This document shows positions 1 to 6,955 of a stretch of DNA of 51,018 bases, piece after piece; the first letter of the stretch is position 1, and each line of letters opens with the position of its first letter. The DNA is from Mucilaginibacter sp. GTDB taxonomy: Bacteria; Bacteroidota; Bacteroidia; Sphingobacteriales; Sphingobacteriaceae. A program made the position numbers and the translations under genes. The notes beneath the pieces were generated by a model. The model had not been told where the DNA came from. It saw nothing but the letters and a program-made list of their open reading frames with translations, and made no database searches. The stretch lies in assembly GCA_030445275.1 (NCBI GenBank), contig JAUCSE010000101.1, positions 1-51,018 on the forward strand, in the 5' to 3' direction.

Positions 1-85
1 TGATCTCTGCTCGTAAGTCTAATTGAAAGTGACCTCGGTCGTAAAGGCGCAGGATGGGCTCGTTTTGATCTGTTTCTGTTTTCAT
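1..85 (-). CDS. Unknown protein, N-terminal fragment (runs off the window)
   Basis: The minus strand has an ATG at 85 followed by 28 open codons to the window edge, beginning MKTETDQNEPILRLYDRGHF. The fragment is too short to place in a family. It is divergent from the SDR gene at 484, about 400 bases away, and regulators are often placed like this beside SDR genes, but nothing in the visible residues proves a DNA-binding domain. The start is the first ATG and could be wrong. An antisense or spurious reading frame cannot be excluded. Confidence 0.45.
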   Translation of the reverse strand, partial: MKTETDQNEPILRLYDRGHFQLDLRAEI

Positions 86-164
86 ACACTTCTTTTTCGT
101 GTATAGTTTTTGGCGGACGAGTCAATACAGCAGATAAATAAAAAAGGTGGCAGCCAAATTTAAA

Positions 165-316
165 GCGTCATTGCGAGGTACGAAGACAACCGACCGGAGG
201 GAGCTCATTAATACCAATAAAAACAAACACAACATTAATAATCTCTATGCTATACAGAGCAACCTTTAATGACCGACCTGCTTATGTAGAGATTGCTTCG
301 TACCTCGCAATGACGC
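165..316. repeat. Palindromic intergenic repeat, CATTGCGAGG family
   Basis: Two 21-base arms (165-185, beginning GCGTCATTGCGAGG, and 296-316, ending CCTCGCAATGACGC) are perfect reverse complements around a 110-base centre. Other copies are at 20319-20405, 29294-29405 and 49252-49346, with half copies at 19191 and 26738. The rest of the 398-base stretch 86-483 holds no gene I can support, only the leader of the SDR gene and a short string (337-358) repeated at 23117. Confidence 0.85.
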
Positions 317-483
317 GTGGAGAGGGAAGTTACCCCTTTGTCCAAAAGTCATTGCTCCAATAATCCCAAAGTCCTTACTCCCCCTCATCTTAGATATTTG
401 TATGTAATGCTTTAATATCTGTACTTTCTGGGTTGCGTTAAACCTGACCTTTGATGTATCAAAACAACAAAGGAAATAAAAAT

Positions 484-1224
484 ATGAAAACGCTATCAGA
501 AAAAGTAATCTTAGTAACTGGCGCCTCAAGAGGTATCGGAGCAGCAGTAGCCCATAAATTAGCAGGCGAAGGTGCTAAAGTGATCATTAACTATGCAGGT
601 GGCCAGGAAGCTGCTGAGCAAACCGTTAACCTGATCAAACAAAATGGCGGCGATGCTATTGCCCTGCAAGCCGACGTAAGTAAATCTGACGAAGTAAAGG
701 CCATGTTTGACGCGGCCATTGCCCACTATGGCAAAATTGATGTACTGGTAAACAATGCCGGCATCATGATCACCAAACTGTTCAAAGACACCACCGATGA
801 GGACTTTACCCGTCAGTTTGATATTAACGTTCGTGGAACATTTAATACCATGCGTGAAGCCGCCACTAAACTGGCCGATAATGGCAGCATCATCAATTTC
901 TCATCAACCACCACCCGGGTTATGATGCCCACTTATGGTACTTATGTAGCCACCAAGGCAGCGGTTGAGCAGTTTACCCGGATATTCGCGAAAGAAGTAG
1001 GTGCAAGAGGCATTAATGTAAATACCGTATCTCCCGGCCCAACCAATACCGAACTGTTCACCAAAGGCAAACCACAGGAAGTGATTGACCGTCTGGCTTC
1101 GCTTTCGGCCTTTAACCGCATCGGCGAACCCGAAGATATTGCCAAAGTAGTAGCATTCCTGGCCGGCGACGAAGCCAAGTGGATCAGCGCGCAAAACATA
1201 GGTGCAAACGGCGGAATGGCTTAA
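484..1224 (+). CDS. SDR family NAD(P)-dependent oxidoreductase
   Basis: A 246-residue classical short-chain dehydrogenase/reductase. The cofactor motif TGASRGIG is at residues 12-19, NNAG at 90-93, the catalytic Ser near 140-141 and YxxxK at Tyr154/Lys158. Beta-2 ends in INY with no acidic residue, which argues against strict NAD use. ATG at 484 was chosen over a TTG 33 bases upstream because it follows an A-rich leader containing AAAGGAAATAAA and gives the usual short SDR N-terminus. It is the first gene of a same-strand run with a second SDR, an NTF2-like protein and a DUF1097 protein. The substrate cannot be read from the sequence; the glucose 1-dehydrogenase/3-oxoacyl-ACP reductase-like subgroup is typical for this length. 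Confidence 0.93.
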   Translation: MKTLSEKVILVTGASRGIGAAVAHKLAGEGAKVIINYAGGQEAAEQTVNLIKQNGGDAIALQADVSKSDEVKAMFDAAIAHYGKIDVLVNNAGIMITKLFKDTTDEDFTRQFDINVRGTFNTMREAATKLADNGSIINFSSTTTRVMMPTYGTYVATKAAVEQFTRIFAKEVGARGINVNTVSPGPTNTELFTKGKPQEVIDRLASLSAFNRIGEPEDIAKVVAFLAGDEAKWISAQNIGANGGMA

Positions 1225-1233
1225 GCCCCCTGG

Positions 1234-1253
1234 CCTCCGCCGGCTGGCGGAGG
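1234..1253. repeat. Short palindrome, CCTCCGCC family
   Basis: CCTCCGCC, a four-base loop, then GGCGGAGG: a perfect 8-bp stem directly after the SDR stop codon. Related palindromes occur at 49125-49140 and 49370-49387, and a half copy near 26764. It has no T tract, so a terminator role is unproven. Confidence 0.7.
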
Positions 1254-1290
1254 AACAAAAGAATAAGGAGCAAGGAACAAAGACAAAAAA

Positions 1291-1345
1291 ATCAGTGAAT
1301 CACCTATGAATCGGTGAAATCACAAATCAAAATCAGTGCAATCAC
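1291..1345 (+). repeat. Three imperfect direct repeats of ATCRGTGNAATCAC
   Basis: Copies begin at 1291 (ATCAGTGAATCAC, one base shorter), 1310 (ATCGGTGAAATCAC) and 1332 (ATCAGTGCAATCAC), starts 19 and 22 bases apart. They fill the leader just upstream of the second SDR start at 1360. They could be regulator binding sites or simple sequence drift. Confidence 0.6.
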
Positions 1346-1359
1346 TAAAAATCAAAATC

Positions 1360-2112
1360 ATGAACACATTAAAAAATAAAGTAGCCTTAATTACAGGATC
1401 GGCAAGGGGTTTAGGAAAAGCCATAGCAGAACGTTATGCCGCATTAGGTGCCGACATCGTAATCAATTACTCCCGCGACAAAGCATCGGCCGATGAAGTG
1501 TTAAGCAACATTAAAGCCATGGGCGTAAGGGTAATTGCCGTACAAGCCGATGTAAGCAAGGTAGCCGACCTGGAGCGGTTATTTACCGAAGCCAAAAAAG
1601 AGTTTGGCAAAATAGATATCGTAGTAGCCAATGCCGGTATTGAACTGGTAGAAACTCCGGTGGTTGATTTTACAGAGGAGCAATTTGACCGTGTATTCTC
1701 TATCAACACCAAAGGCACTTACTTCACCATGCAGCAAGCTGCCAAGCATGTGGAAAACAACGGCAGGATCATTTACATCGCCTCCAGCACTACCTCATTT
1801 CCGGTACCGGGAATGGCCGTTTATGGCGGCAGCAAAACCACTCCGAGGTATTTGGTTGATATCCTTTCAAAAGAAATTGGCCACAAGGGTGTTACCGTTA
1901 ACTCCATTATCCCCTTCGCGGTTGACCACTCCGGTATCTTCGCTGAAGCCGATAGCTACCCTGAACTAAGAAAACAATTGTTGGACAGCTGTCCGATGGG
2001 CCGCCTGGCAGAGGTTGAGGATGTAGCCAACGCCGCCGAATTTTTTGCCAGCGACTTGTCATCATTTGTATCTGGTCAGCACCTGTTAGTAAACGGTGGC
2101 GCGACTAACTAA
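1360..2112 (+). CDS. SDR family oxidoreductase
   Basis: A 250-residue classical SDR: TGSARGLG at 12-19, ANAG at 90-93, Ser142/143 and YGGSK with Tyr155/Lys159. ATG at 1360 follows an A-rich leader; upstream in-frame codons give only an unlikely eight-residue extension. It is similar in plan to the SDR at 484 and probably an old paralogue. It lies 135 bases downstream of that gene and is followed by a strong hairpin. As with its neighbour, the SINT/GTYF helix-4 region and the PMGRLAEVEDVA C-terminal part are typical of glucose-dehydrogenase-like SDRs. The substrate is unknown. Confidence 0.92.
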   Translation: MNTLKNKVALITGSARGLGKAIAERYAALGADIVINYSRDKASADEVLSNIKAMGVRVIAVQADVSKVADLERLFTEAKKEFGKIDIVVANAGIELVETPVVDFTEEQFDRVFSINTKGTYFTMQQAAKHVENNGRIIYIASSTTSFPVPGMAVYGGSKTTPRYLVDILSKEIGHKGVTVNSIIPFAVDHSGIFAEADSYPELRKQLLDSCPMGRLAEVEDVANAAEFFASDLSSFVSGQHLLVNGGATN

Positions 2113-2117
2113 TCAAC

Positions 2118-2157
2118 AACCCACAACAGGATAACTTTCATTATCCTGTTGTGGGTT
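2118..2157 (+). terminator. Strong hairpin after the second SDR
   Basis: A perfect 17-bp stem (2118-2134 with 2141-2157) closes a six-base loop 5 bases after the stop codon. No T run follows on the plus strand, so it may be an RNA stabiliser or a partial terminator, not a classical one. The NTF2-like gene starts 14 bases later. Confidence 0.6.
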
Positions 2158-2171
2158 AAAAATCAAAGGCC

Positions 2172-2606
2172 ATGAAAACAATCAATCATTACCTGGTTTA
2201 TGCTTCGCTGATCAGTTTATCTTTATCGGCACAGGGGCAAACTACTGGTACACCAGTTAAAACCATCAAAAAAATCAATGTCATGAATACTGATAAACTA
2301 ACCAACCCAATCGTAAAAAAAGCCATTGACGCTTTACAGGCCGGCAATCATCAAGCATGGTTCGCTTTATTTACCACAGATGCAGAACTTTTTGACGACG
2401 GTAACAAAATGAACCTCAAAAGCTTTTTTGAAAAAGCCCTTGGTCACGAACGTTTTACCAGCATTGACAAGGTGGAGAACAACAGCCTGGATGTTTATGG
2501 CAAATTTCACAGTGACCAATGGGGCGATTTTAAAACCTATTTCCGGTTCGTTATCAATGCCGATGGTAAAATCAGTCGCCTGGATATCGGGCAGGCCAGT
2601 TATTAA
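2172..2606 (+). CDS. Exported NTF2-like (SnoaL-type) protein
   Basis: 144 residues. A hydrophobic N-terminus (about residues 7-20) ending SAQGQ looks like a signal peptide. Residues 40-144 have the alternating pattern of the NTF2/SnoaL cone fold, with a WFALFTTDAELFDDG segment early and FRFVINADGKISRLDIGQ at the end. Such proteins bind or isomerise small molecules, or have no known activity. A shorter cytoplasmic form could start at the ATG at 2284. It is in the same direction as the flanking genes, 28 bases ahead of the DUF1097 gene, so co-transcription is likely. Confidence 0.78.
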   Translation: MKTINHYLVYASLISLSLSAQGQTTGTPVKTIKKINVMNTDKLTNPIVKKAIDALQAGNHQAWFALFTTDAELFDDGNKMNLKSFFEKALGHERFTSIDKVENNSLDVYGKFHSDQWGDFKTYFRFVINADGKISRLDIGQASY

Positions 2607-2633
2607 TCCATTCACCATTAAAATTAAATTATC

Positions 2634-3104
2634 ATGAAAACACTATCAATAGGCACCATCTTCGGATTGTTCGGAGCGGTTGCCGTATCTGTTTCATTTG
2701 CCGCACAATGGCCCACCTGGGTAATGTTTATAGCCTGGGTTAGTTTTTACATTTTCGGAAAAACCATCAAAACCTCCCTATTGGCATTTTTGCAGATAGC
2801 CCTGGGGTTTCTGATGGGCATATTAATTCAAACCTGCGGAACCTTCTTAGCCGGATACATTGCAGAACTGGGTTTAGCCGTAGCAGTTTTCTTCTTTATC
2901 GGATCGTTACCCTATATCACCAAAATTAAAATGCTTAATAATATTCCGGCTGTATTTTTGGGATTGATCATCTTTTTTGGCGTGCATCCCAAAATTGCCC
3001 CAATGCCCATATTTGAACTGAGCATCCCCATAATTGCAGGCTTTATCTTCGCCGCACTTAATGACTGGGCGGTGCAAAGTGTAATGAAAAAACAAGTAGC
3101 ATAA
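2634..3104 (+). CDS. DUF1097 family membrane protein
   Basis: 156 residues, almost entirely hydrophobic, with five or six predicted membrane segments (about 7-25, 28-45, 50-68, 75-95, 103-118, 124-145). Length and order fit the DUF1097 family (YcdZ-like), whose function is not established. It closes the plus-strand run that starts at 484 and is followed by a hairpin shared with the convergent sigma-factor gene. It is probably translated from the same message as the NTF2-like gene 28 bases upstream. Confidence 0.8.
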   Translation: MKTLSIGTIFGLFGAVAVSVSFAAQWPTWVMFIAWVSFYIFGKTIKTSLLAFLQIALGFLMGILIQTCGTFLAGYIAELGLAVAVFFFIGSLPYITKIKMLNNIPAVFLGLIIFFGVHPKIAPMPIFELSIPIIAGFIFAALNDWAVQSVMKKQVA

Positions 3105-3128
3105 ACAATGTATATAAACACCGAATAC

Positions 3129-3164
3129 AAATAGCGGGTTGGTCATGAGGCTTGCCCGCTATTT
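3129..3164. terminator. Bidirectional terminator-like hairpin
   Basis: AAATAGCGGG at 3129-3138 pairs with CCCGCTATTT at 3155-3164, followed by T-rich DNA on both strands. It lies between the convergent DUF1097 and sigma-factor genes. Confidence 0.75.
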
Positions 3165-3169
3165 TATGT

Positions 3170-4399
3170 TTATCTTATTTCTTTTATTTTTTTAGCGATC
3201 AGACCTTTATCAGCCGTTGACCGAGCCAAAGCAAGGGCGGTTTTAAAATTAGAAATTGCCTTTGTATTATCAACATCAGTATAAAGCTCGCCCAGGAGCG
3301 AGTGGTACAGGTGGCTGTTATCCAGTTTCAGTTTTTCGGCTTCAATAATGGCTTCGGCTTTTCCGTTGGCTTTTGAAAGTGCATAAGTCCGGTTCAGGGC
3401 GGCCACTTGTGAGTATTCTATTTGCAGCAGCTGATTATACAGTTGCAAAATATTCTTCCATTTTTCTTTTGTATCAGTTTGAATGGTGTGCCAATAGGCA
3501 ATACCAGCTTCCAAATGATATTTTGAAACTTCATTCCCCTCAAATGCCTGGTTTAAAAAGTATTCGCCTTTGCCAATGAGTTCCTGGTTCCAAAGACTGG
3601 TATCCTGATCCTGGTATAAAATGGTTTCGCCATTGTTATCAATCCGGGCCTCAAAGCGCGACGAATGGAAACACATTAAAGATAACAACGCATTTACAAA
3701 AGGCAGGTTAGTCGACTTATTTTCAATAAGCAGATAGGTTAACCGCATTGCTTCCAGACAAAGATCCTGACGCAGGGTTACATCCTGACTGGCAGAATAA
3801 TAGCCCTCATTAAAAAGCAGGTACAGGGTTGTTAAAACGGCATCCAATCGTTTATTGATCTCTGCCAGGCCGGGAAATTCAATTTTTATTTTTTCCGTCC
3901 GTAGTTTCTCTTTGGCCCTGAAAAGCCGTTTGTTAATGGTTTCTTTATTGGTTAAAAAAGCGTCCGCTATTTCATTAATGCCAAAACCGCACAGAATGCG
4001 TAACGATAAAGCGATCTGCGCCTCGGCCGGAATAGAGGGATGACAAACGGCAAACAGCATTTGCAGCTGACTGTCGACTATATTTTTTTCAGAAAGGTCA
4101 ATCTCCATTTCTTCCGCTTCGGGAGATGCCAGTTTTATTTGCTCCGCTATCTTCTGGTTAAAATTGGCATCGCGCCTTAAATAATCCAGCGCTTTGTTTT
4201 TTGCAACGGTATAAAGCCAGGCAGCAGGATTTGGCGGCAAACCTTTAATACTCCATGTTTCGGATGCCAACAGGAAAGTGTCGCTGGCAATATCCTCGGC
4301 TATTTCTATATTTTCGGCACCAAAAAACTTACCAAGTACGGCGGTTATTTTCCGGTATTCTGTTCGGAATAAATGTGGTATCAGCTCCTGTTGCTCCAT
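3170..4399 (-). CDS. ECF sigma factor with C-terminal TPR-like extension (ECF42 type)
   Basis: 409 residues from the ATG at 4399. Sigma-2 spans about residues 10-78 (the AEDIASDTFLLASETW and AWLYTVAKNKALDYLRR segments) and sigma-4 about 115-168. About 240 further residues (DUF6596/TPR-like helices, with FNEGYY and AALNRTYAL) follow. That long extension and the adjacent YCII/DGPF gene are the hallmark of group ECF42, which usually lacks an anti-sigma factor. An alternative ATG at 4423 would add eight residues but lies inside the hairpin stem-loop between the two genes. Expected role: autoregulated control of the YCII neighbour, inferred from the family. Confidence 0.9.
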   Translation of the reverse strand: MEQQELIPHLFRTEYRKITAVLGKFFGAENIEIAEDIASDTFLLASETWSIKGLPPNPAAWLYTVAKNKALDYLRRDANFNQKIAEQIKLASPEAEEMEIDLSEKNIVDSQLQMLFAVCHPSIPAEAQIALSLRILCGFGINEIADAFLTNKETINKRLFRAKEKLRTEKIKIEFPGLAEINKRLDAVLTTLYLLFNEGYYSASQDVTLRQDLCLEAMRLTYLLIENKSTNLPFVNALLSLMCFHSSRFEARIDNNGETILYQDQDTSLWNQELIGKGEYFLNQAFEGNEVSKYHLEAGIAYWHTIQTDTKEKWKNILQLYNQLLQIEYSQVAALNRTYALSKANGKAEAIIEAEKLKLDNSHLYHSLLGELYTDVDNTKAISNFKTALALARSTADKGLIAKKIKEIR

Positions 4400-4403
4400 A
4401 AAT

Positions 4404-4436
4404 AAAAAAACCTCTGTAAACATACAAAGGTTTTTT
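4404..4436 (-). terminator. Hairpin between YCII and sigma-factor genes (possible attenuator)
   Basis: On the minus strand AAAAAACCTTTGT pairs with ACAGAGGTTTTTT around a six-base loop and ends in a T tract. It lies after the YCII stop and directly before the sigma-factor start, so it could lower sigma-factor expression relative to YCII. The stem is A/T-rich. Confidence 0.6.
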
Positions 4437-4455
4437 ATTTATGGGTTTAGAAAGC

Positions 4456-4797
4456 TTATAATACGCTGATCTCGCGTACCTCTACATTACCTCCAGATAA
4501 TAAACCAGGACACCCTTTGGCTATTTCTGCTGCTTCTTCAAGTGATTCGGCTTTAACAATGGTATATCCCCCTATCAGCTCTTTAATTTCGGTATACGGA
4601 CCATCGGTTATGATATTATTGGGCCTGACAACCTTACCCTCATGTGCCAGGCGGTTTCCACGATCGGTTAATTTGTTTTGGGCAGCAATACCGCTTATCC
4701 AGTCTATCCATTTTTGAGTAATAGCCTGCATTTCTTCGGGTGAGCTGTGGGTTGATCCCGCTTCTGTGTTTCTGAATAAAAAAAGAAAATCTTTCAT
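4456..4797 (-). CDS. YCII-related (DGPF) protein
   Basis: 113 residues, the usual length of the YCII/DGPF family, with the defining DGPY at residues 65-68 followed by TEIKELIGGY. It opens with MKDFLFLFRNTE, the typical first strand. The family has a ferredoxin-like alpha/beta fold with unsettled biochemistry, and is repeatedly paired with ECF42 sigma factors. It lies upstream of and in line with the sigma-factor gene, 56 bases away, and is probably first in that operon and a target of the sigma factor. Confidence 0.9.
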   Translation of the reverse strand: MKDFLFLFRNTEAGSTHSSPEEMQAITQKWIDWISGIAAQNKLTDRGNRLAHEGKVVRPNNIITDGPYTEIKELIGGYTIVKAESLEEAAEIAKGCPGLLSGGNVEVREISVL

Positions 4798-4967
4798 TTT
4801 TGGTTAATTTTTATTGTTAAAACCTAATGACGAACGTGAAATTCGAAATTGGACAAACAGATTTAAAAATGTTTTTATTTGGGAATGACCATAATTTAGC
4901 GCCGGCAAATTAACTTAAATAGCCCAAAACTTCTAATTTTACCAGTCATATACCTGCATAATAAAGT

Positions 4968-5438
4968 ATGGAACAAATAACCGTTAGAGAAGCCCGTTTA
5001 CAGGATCTGGCTATATTACATCAATTTAAACAAGCTTTGGTTGATTCTGAGCGTCCTTTTGATAGTACCCTAAAGCCTGGGCCGCTCTATTACTACGATA
5101 TTGCCGGACTTATAGCAGCCGATCATGCCGGCATTTTTGTAGCCGAAATCGATTCAGAGGTAATAGGCTGTGGCTATGCCCGCATTGATGATTCAAAACC
5201 ATACTTAAAGCATCAGCAGCATGCGCATCTGGGCTTCATGTATGTAGTGCCACATCACAGGGGTAAAGGGGTAAATAAACTGATCATTGACGCGCTAAAG
5301 GAATGGTCAAGGCAACAGGGCATTATGGAGATACGGCTGGAAGTTTATGCTTCAAACACTTCCGCGCTCAAAGCCTACGAAAAAGTAGGATTTGCCGGGC
5401 ATATGTTAACCATGCGCATGAATTTGAACGAAGGTTAG
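4968..5438 (+). CDS. GNAT family N-acetyltransferase
   Basis: 156 residues with the complete GNAT plan. Motif A is GFMYVVPHHRGKGVNKLI (about 89-106), with the acetyl-CoA loop RGKG at 98-101. Motif B follows, with RLEVYASNTSALKAYEKVGF. The acceptor is not predictable; the N-terminal half resembles small-molecule or amino-acid acetyltransferases. Its stop overlaps that of the convergent HxlR gene by four bases, leaving no room for a terminator. Confidence 0.9.
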   Translation: MEQITVREARLQDLAILHQFKQALVDSERPFDSTLKPGPLYYYDIAGLIAADHAGIFVAEIDSEVIGCGYARIDDSKPYLKHQQHAHLGFMYVVPHHRGKGVNKLIIDALKEWSRQQGIMEIRLEVYASNTSALKAYEKVGFAGHMLTMRMNLNEG

Positions 5439-5851
5439 GGTTTAACTTGCCCTTCTTTCAATTTTTCACGATGATCGATCCCCCATTTGATCATTTCAAA
5501 TATAATATGCCCAAAACTTTTGCAATAGCCGGTTGATTCGTACTCCACCAAAACCGGCGGACCAGGGCTTACTGTACGGGTTATCAGCTTATTCAACTCC
5601 ATTTCCCGTAACTCCCTCGAAAGCATCCTCGTGGTTATCCCAGGTATGCTCCGCTCAATTTCCCTGAACCGTTTATTGCCATTGCATATAGAATTGATAA
5701 TGGGCAGTTTCCATTTGCCGCCAATTACGTAAATGGTATCCTGCAACGCCTGAATTTCCCGCGCCTCGTTTCTTTTACCGTCAATGCCATAAATAACCTC
5801 ATGCATGGCTTTAATTTCCGGTGGCATGTTGTCTATTGAATATTCTCCCAT
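5435..5851 (-). CDS. HxlR family winged-helix transcriptional regulator
   Basis: 138 residues from the ATG at 5851; a TTG at 5905 would add 18 residues but would swallow the promoter region. The HxlR core begins at GGKWKLPIINSIC and continues with RFREIERSIPGITTRMLSRELREMELNKLITR (recognition helix and wing), a PPVLVEYESTGYC strand and the C-terminal dimer helix. Two cysteines (in NSIC and GYCKS) are possible redox-sensing residues, as in some HxlR relatives. It is divergent from the SDR at 5939, with overlapping promoters and a palindrome between them, so control of that SDR is likely. Confidence 0.92.
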   Translation of the reverse strand: MGEYSIDNMPPEIKAMHEVIYGIDGKRNEAREIQALQDTIYVIGGKWKLPIINSICNGNKRFREIERSIPGITTRMLSRELREMELNKLITRTVSPGPPVLVEYESTGYCKSFGHIIFEMIKWGIDHREKLKEGQVKP

Positions 5852-5875
5852 AGTGTTACTGATATACTCTGTGAT

Positions 5876-5898
5876 ACTGGTTACAAAATTATACCATT
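5876..5898. promoter_or_regulatory. Candidate HxlR operator
   Basis: ACTGGT, 11 bases, then ACCATT: an inverted repeat with five of six pairs, overlapping the minus-strand -7 element (5884-5891) and lying just upstream of the plus-strand one. Its position fits autorepression plus control of the SDR. Confidence 0.45.
5884..5891 (-). promoter_or_regulatory. -7 element of the HxlR gene
   Basis: On the minus strand TAATTTTG matches the Bacteroidota TAnnTTTG consensus, 33 bases ahead of the chosen ATG. No clear -33 TTG was found. Confidence 0.5.
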
Positions 5899-5905
5899 TC
5901 CGCAA

Positions 5906-5913
5906 TATATTTG
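5906..5913 (+). promoter_or_regulatory. -7 element of the SDR gene at 5939
   Basis: TATATTTG fully matches TAnnTTTG, 25 bases upstream of the ATG. A -33 element is not obvious, which would fit an activator- or repressor-controlled promoter. Confidence 0.6.
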
Positions 5914-5938
5914 CATCATAAAATAAAAAATAACAGAA

Positions 5939-6682
5939 ATGAACAATTTTCAGAACAAAATAGCTGTAGTTACAGGCGGAAATAGCGGCATAGGCTATGC
6001 AGCTGCGAAAGAATTAAAAGAAAAAGGTGCAACCGTGATCATCACCGGGCGCAGAAAAGAAGCCGTAGAAAAGGCCGCTGCTGAACTGGGTGTAACAGCG
6101 ATAGTTGCCGATCAGTCAGACATCAACGCAACAGAAAAACTAGTGGCAAGCGTTACTGAAAGTTATGGCAAGGTTGATATCCTGTTTATCAACGCGGGTA
6201 TTGCTGCCATATCCCCAATTGAACATGCCACTGAGCAGCACTTTGATGATATTATGAATATTAATTTCAAGGGAGCCTATTTTACATTAAGCAAGTTTAT
6301 CCCGGTTTTGCGCGATGGCGGCTCCGTTGTTTTCCTATCGTCCATAGTTGCCAGTAGAACCGGTGTAGCCTCATCCGTATATTCGGCCAGTAAGGCGGCA
6401 TTAAACTCGGTAATGAAAACAGCAGCGCTTGAACTTGCGCCACGCAAAATCAGGGTAAACGCGGTAAGTCCGGGCCCTATTGCAACCGAGATCATGTACA
6501 AAGCCGGGTTAGACGATGCTACCCTGGGTACTGTAATAGATGGCCTGATCACCAAATCACCATTGAAACGCATGGGTACTTCAGAAGAGGTAGCCAGTGT
6601 GGTGACCTATCTTTGTGATGATGCCGCAGGTTTTATCACCGGTTCGGAATTTGTTATAGATGGCGGTATAGTGTTGGCATAA
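5939..6682 (+). CDS. SDR family oxidoreductase, HxlR-linked
   Basis: 247 residues: TGGNSGIG at 12-19, INAG at 84-87, Ser134/135 and YSASK with Tyr148/Lys152. Beta-2 ends in TGRRK, and the two arginines suggest NADPH as cofactor. The start follows an A-rich leader (AAATAAAAAATAACAGAA). The neighbouring HxlR regulator and shared promoter region suggest induction by an electrophile, aldehyde or quinone, as in other HxlR-SDR pairs. The substrate is unknown. Confidence 0.93.
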   Translation: MNNFQNKIAVVTGGNSGIGYAAAKELKEKGATVIITGRRKEAVEKAAAELGVTAIVADQSDINATEKLVASVTESYGKVDILFINAGIAAISPIEHATEQHFDDIMNINFKGAYFTLSKFIPVLRDGGSVVFLSSIVASRTGVASSVYSASKAALNSVMKTAALELAPRKIRVNAVSPGPIATEIMYKAGLDDATLGTVIDGLITKSPLKRMGTSEEVASVVTYLCDDAAGFITGSEFVIDGGIVLA

Positions 6683-6710
6683 TTTATAATTGATTCATAA
6701 AAAGCGGGGC

Positions 6711-6824
6711 AGTTCAAGCGTCCTTCGCTTGAACTTATACAGGCGTAGCGTCCACGCTTACGCTACATTGAAATTAAGCGTGGACGCTTAATTAAGACAT
6801 AATTCAAGCGAAGGACGCTTGAAT
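6711..6824. repeat. Nested palindromic repeat, TTCAAGCGTCCTTCGCTTGAA type
   Basis: The hairpin at 6713-6733 (TTCAAGCG-tcctt-CGCTTGAA) and the one at 6802-6824 are reverse complements of each other. Between them lie a GTAGCGT...ACGCTAC hairpin (about 6744-6765) and an ATTAAGCG...CGCTTAAT hairpin (about 6773-6792) that also complement each other. The whole block can fold either as four small hairpins or as one long one. Confidence 0.8.
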
Positions 6825-6836
6825 ATGCAAATAGTT

Positions 6837-6872
6837 AAAAGCGGGGCGATCTGACGATCGTCCCGCTTTTTT
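6837..6872. terminator. Rho-independent terminator, probably bidirectional
   Basis: AAAAGCGGGGCGAT pairs with ATCGTCCCGCTTTT around CTGACG (one G-T pair), followed by T on the plus strand and preceded by A. It lies between the convergent SDR and M1 peptidase genes. Confidence 0.8.
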
Positions 6873-6887
6873 ATGATAATTCTGTCC

Positions 6888-6910
6888 GTTCAAACGTTCT
6901 GCGTTTGAAC
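6888..6910. repeat. Palindrome GTTCAAACG-ttctg-CGTTTGAAC
   Basis: A perfect 9-bp stem with a five-base loop. Same plan and length as the TTCAAGCG hairpins 75-180 bases away, so probably a diverged member of that family. Confidence 0.7.
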
Positions 6911-6955
6911 TTAAAACTTGTGCCAGTTCACTTTAAAACCGGCATCTAACTCTTG

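Noticed and set aside
266..529. An 87-codon minus-strand frame upstream of the first SDR
   Set aside because: It runs through the CATTGCGAGG repeat and into the SDR start region, with no family resemblance.
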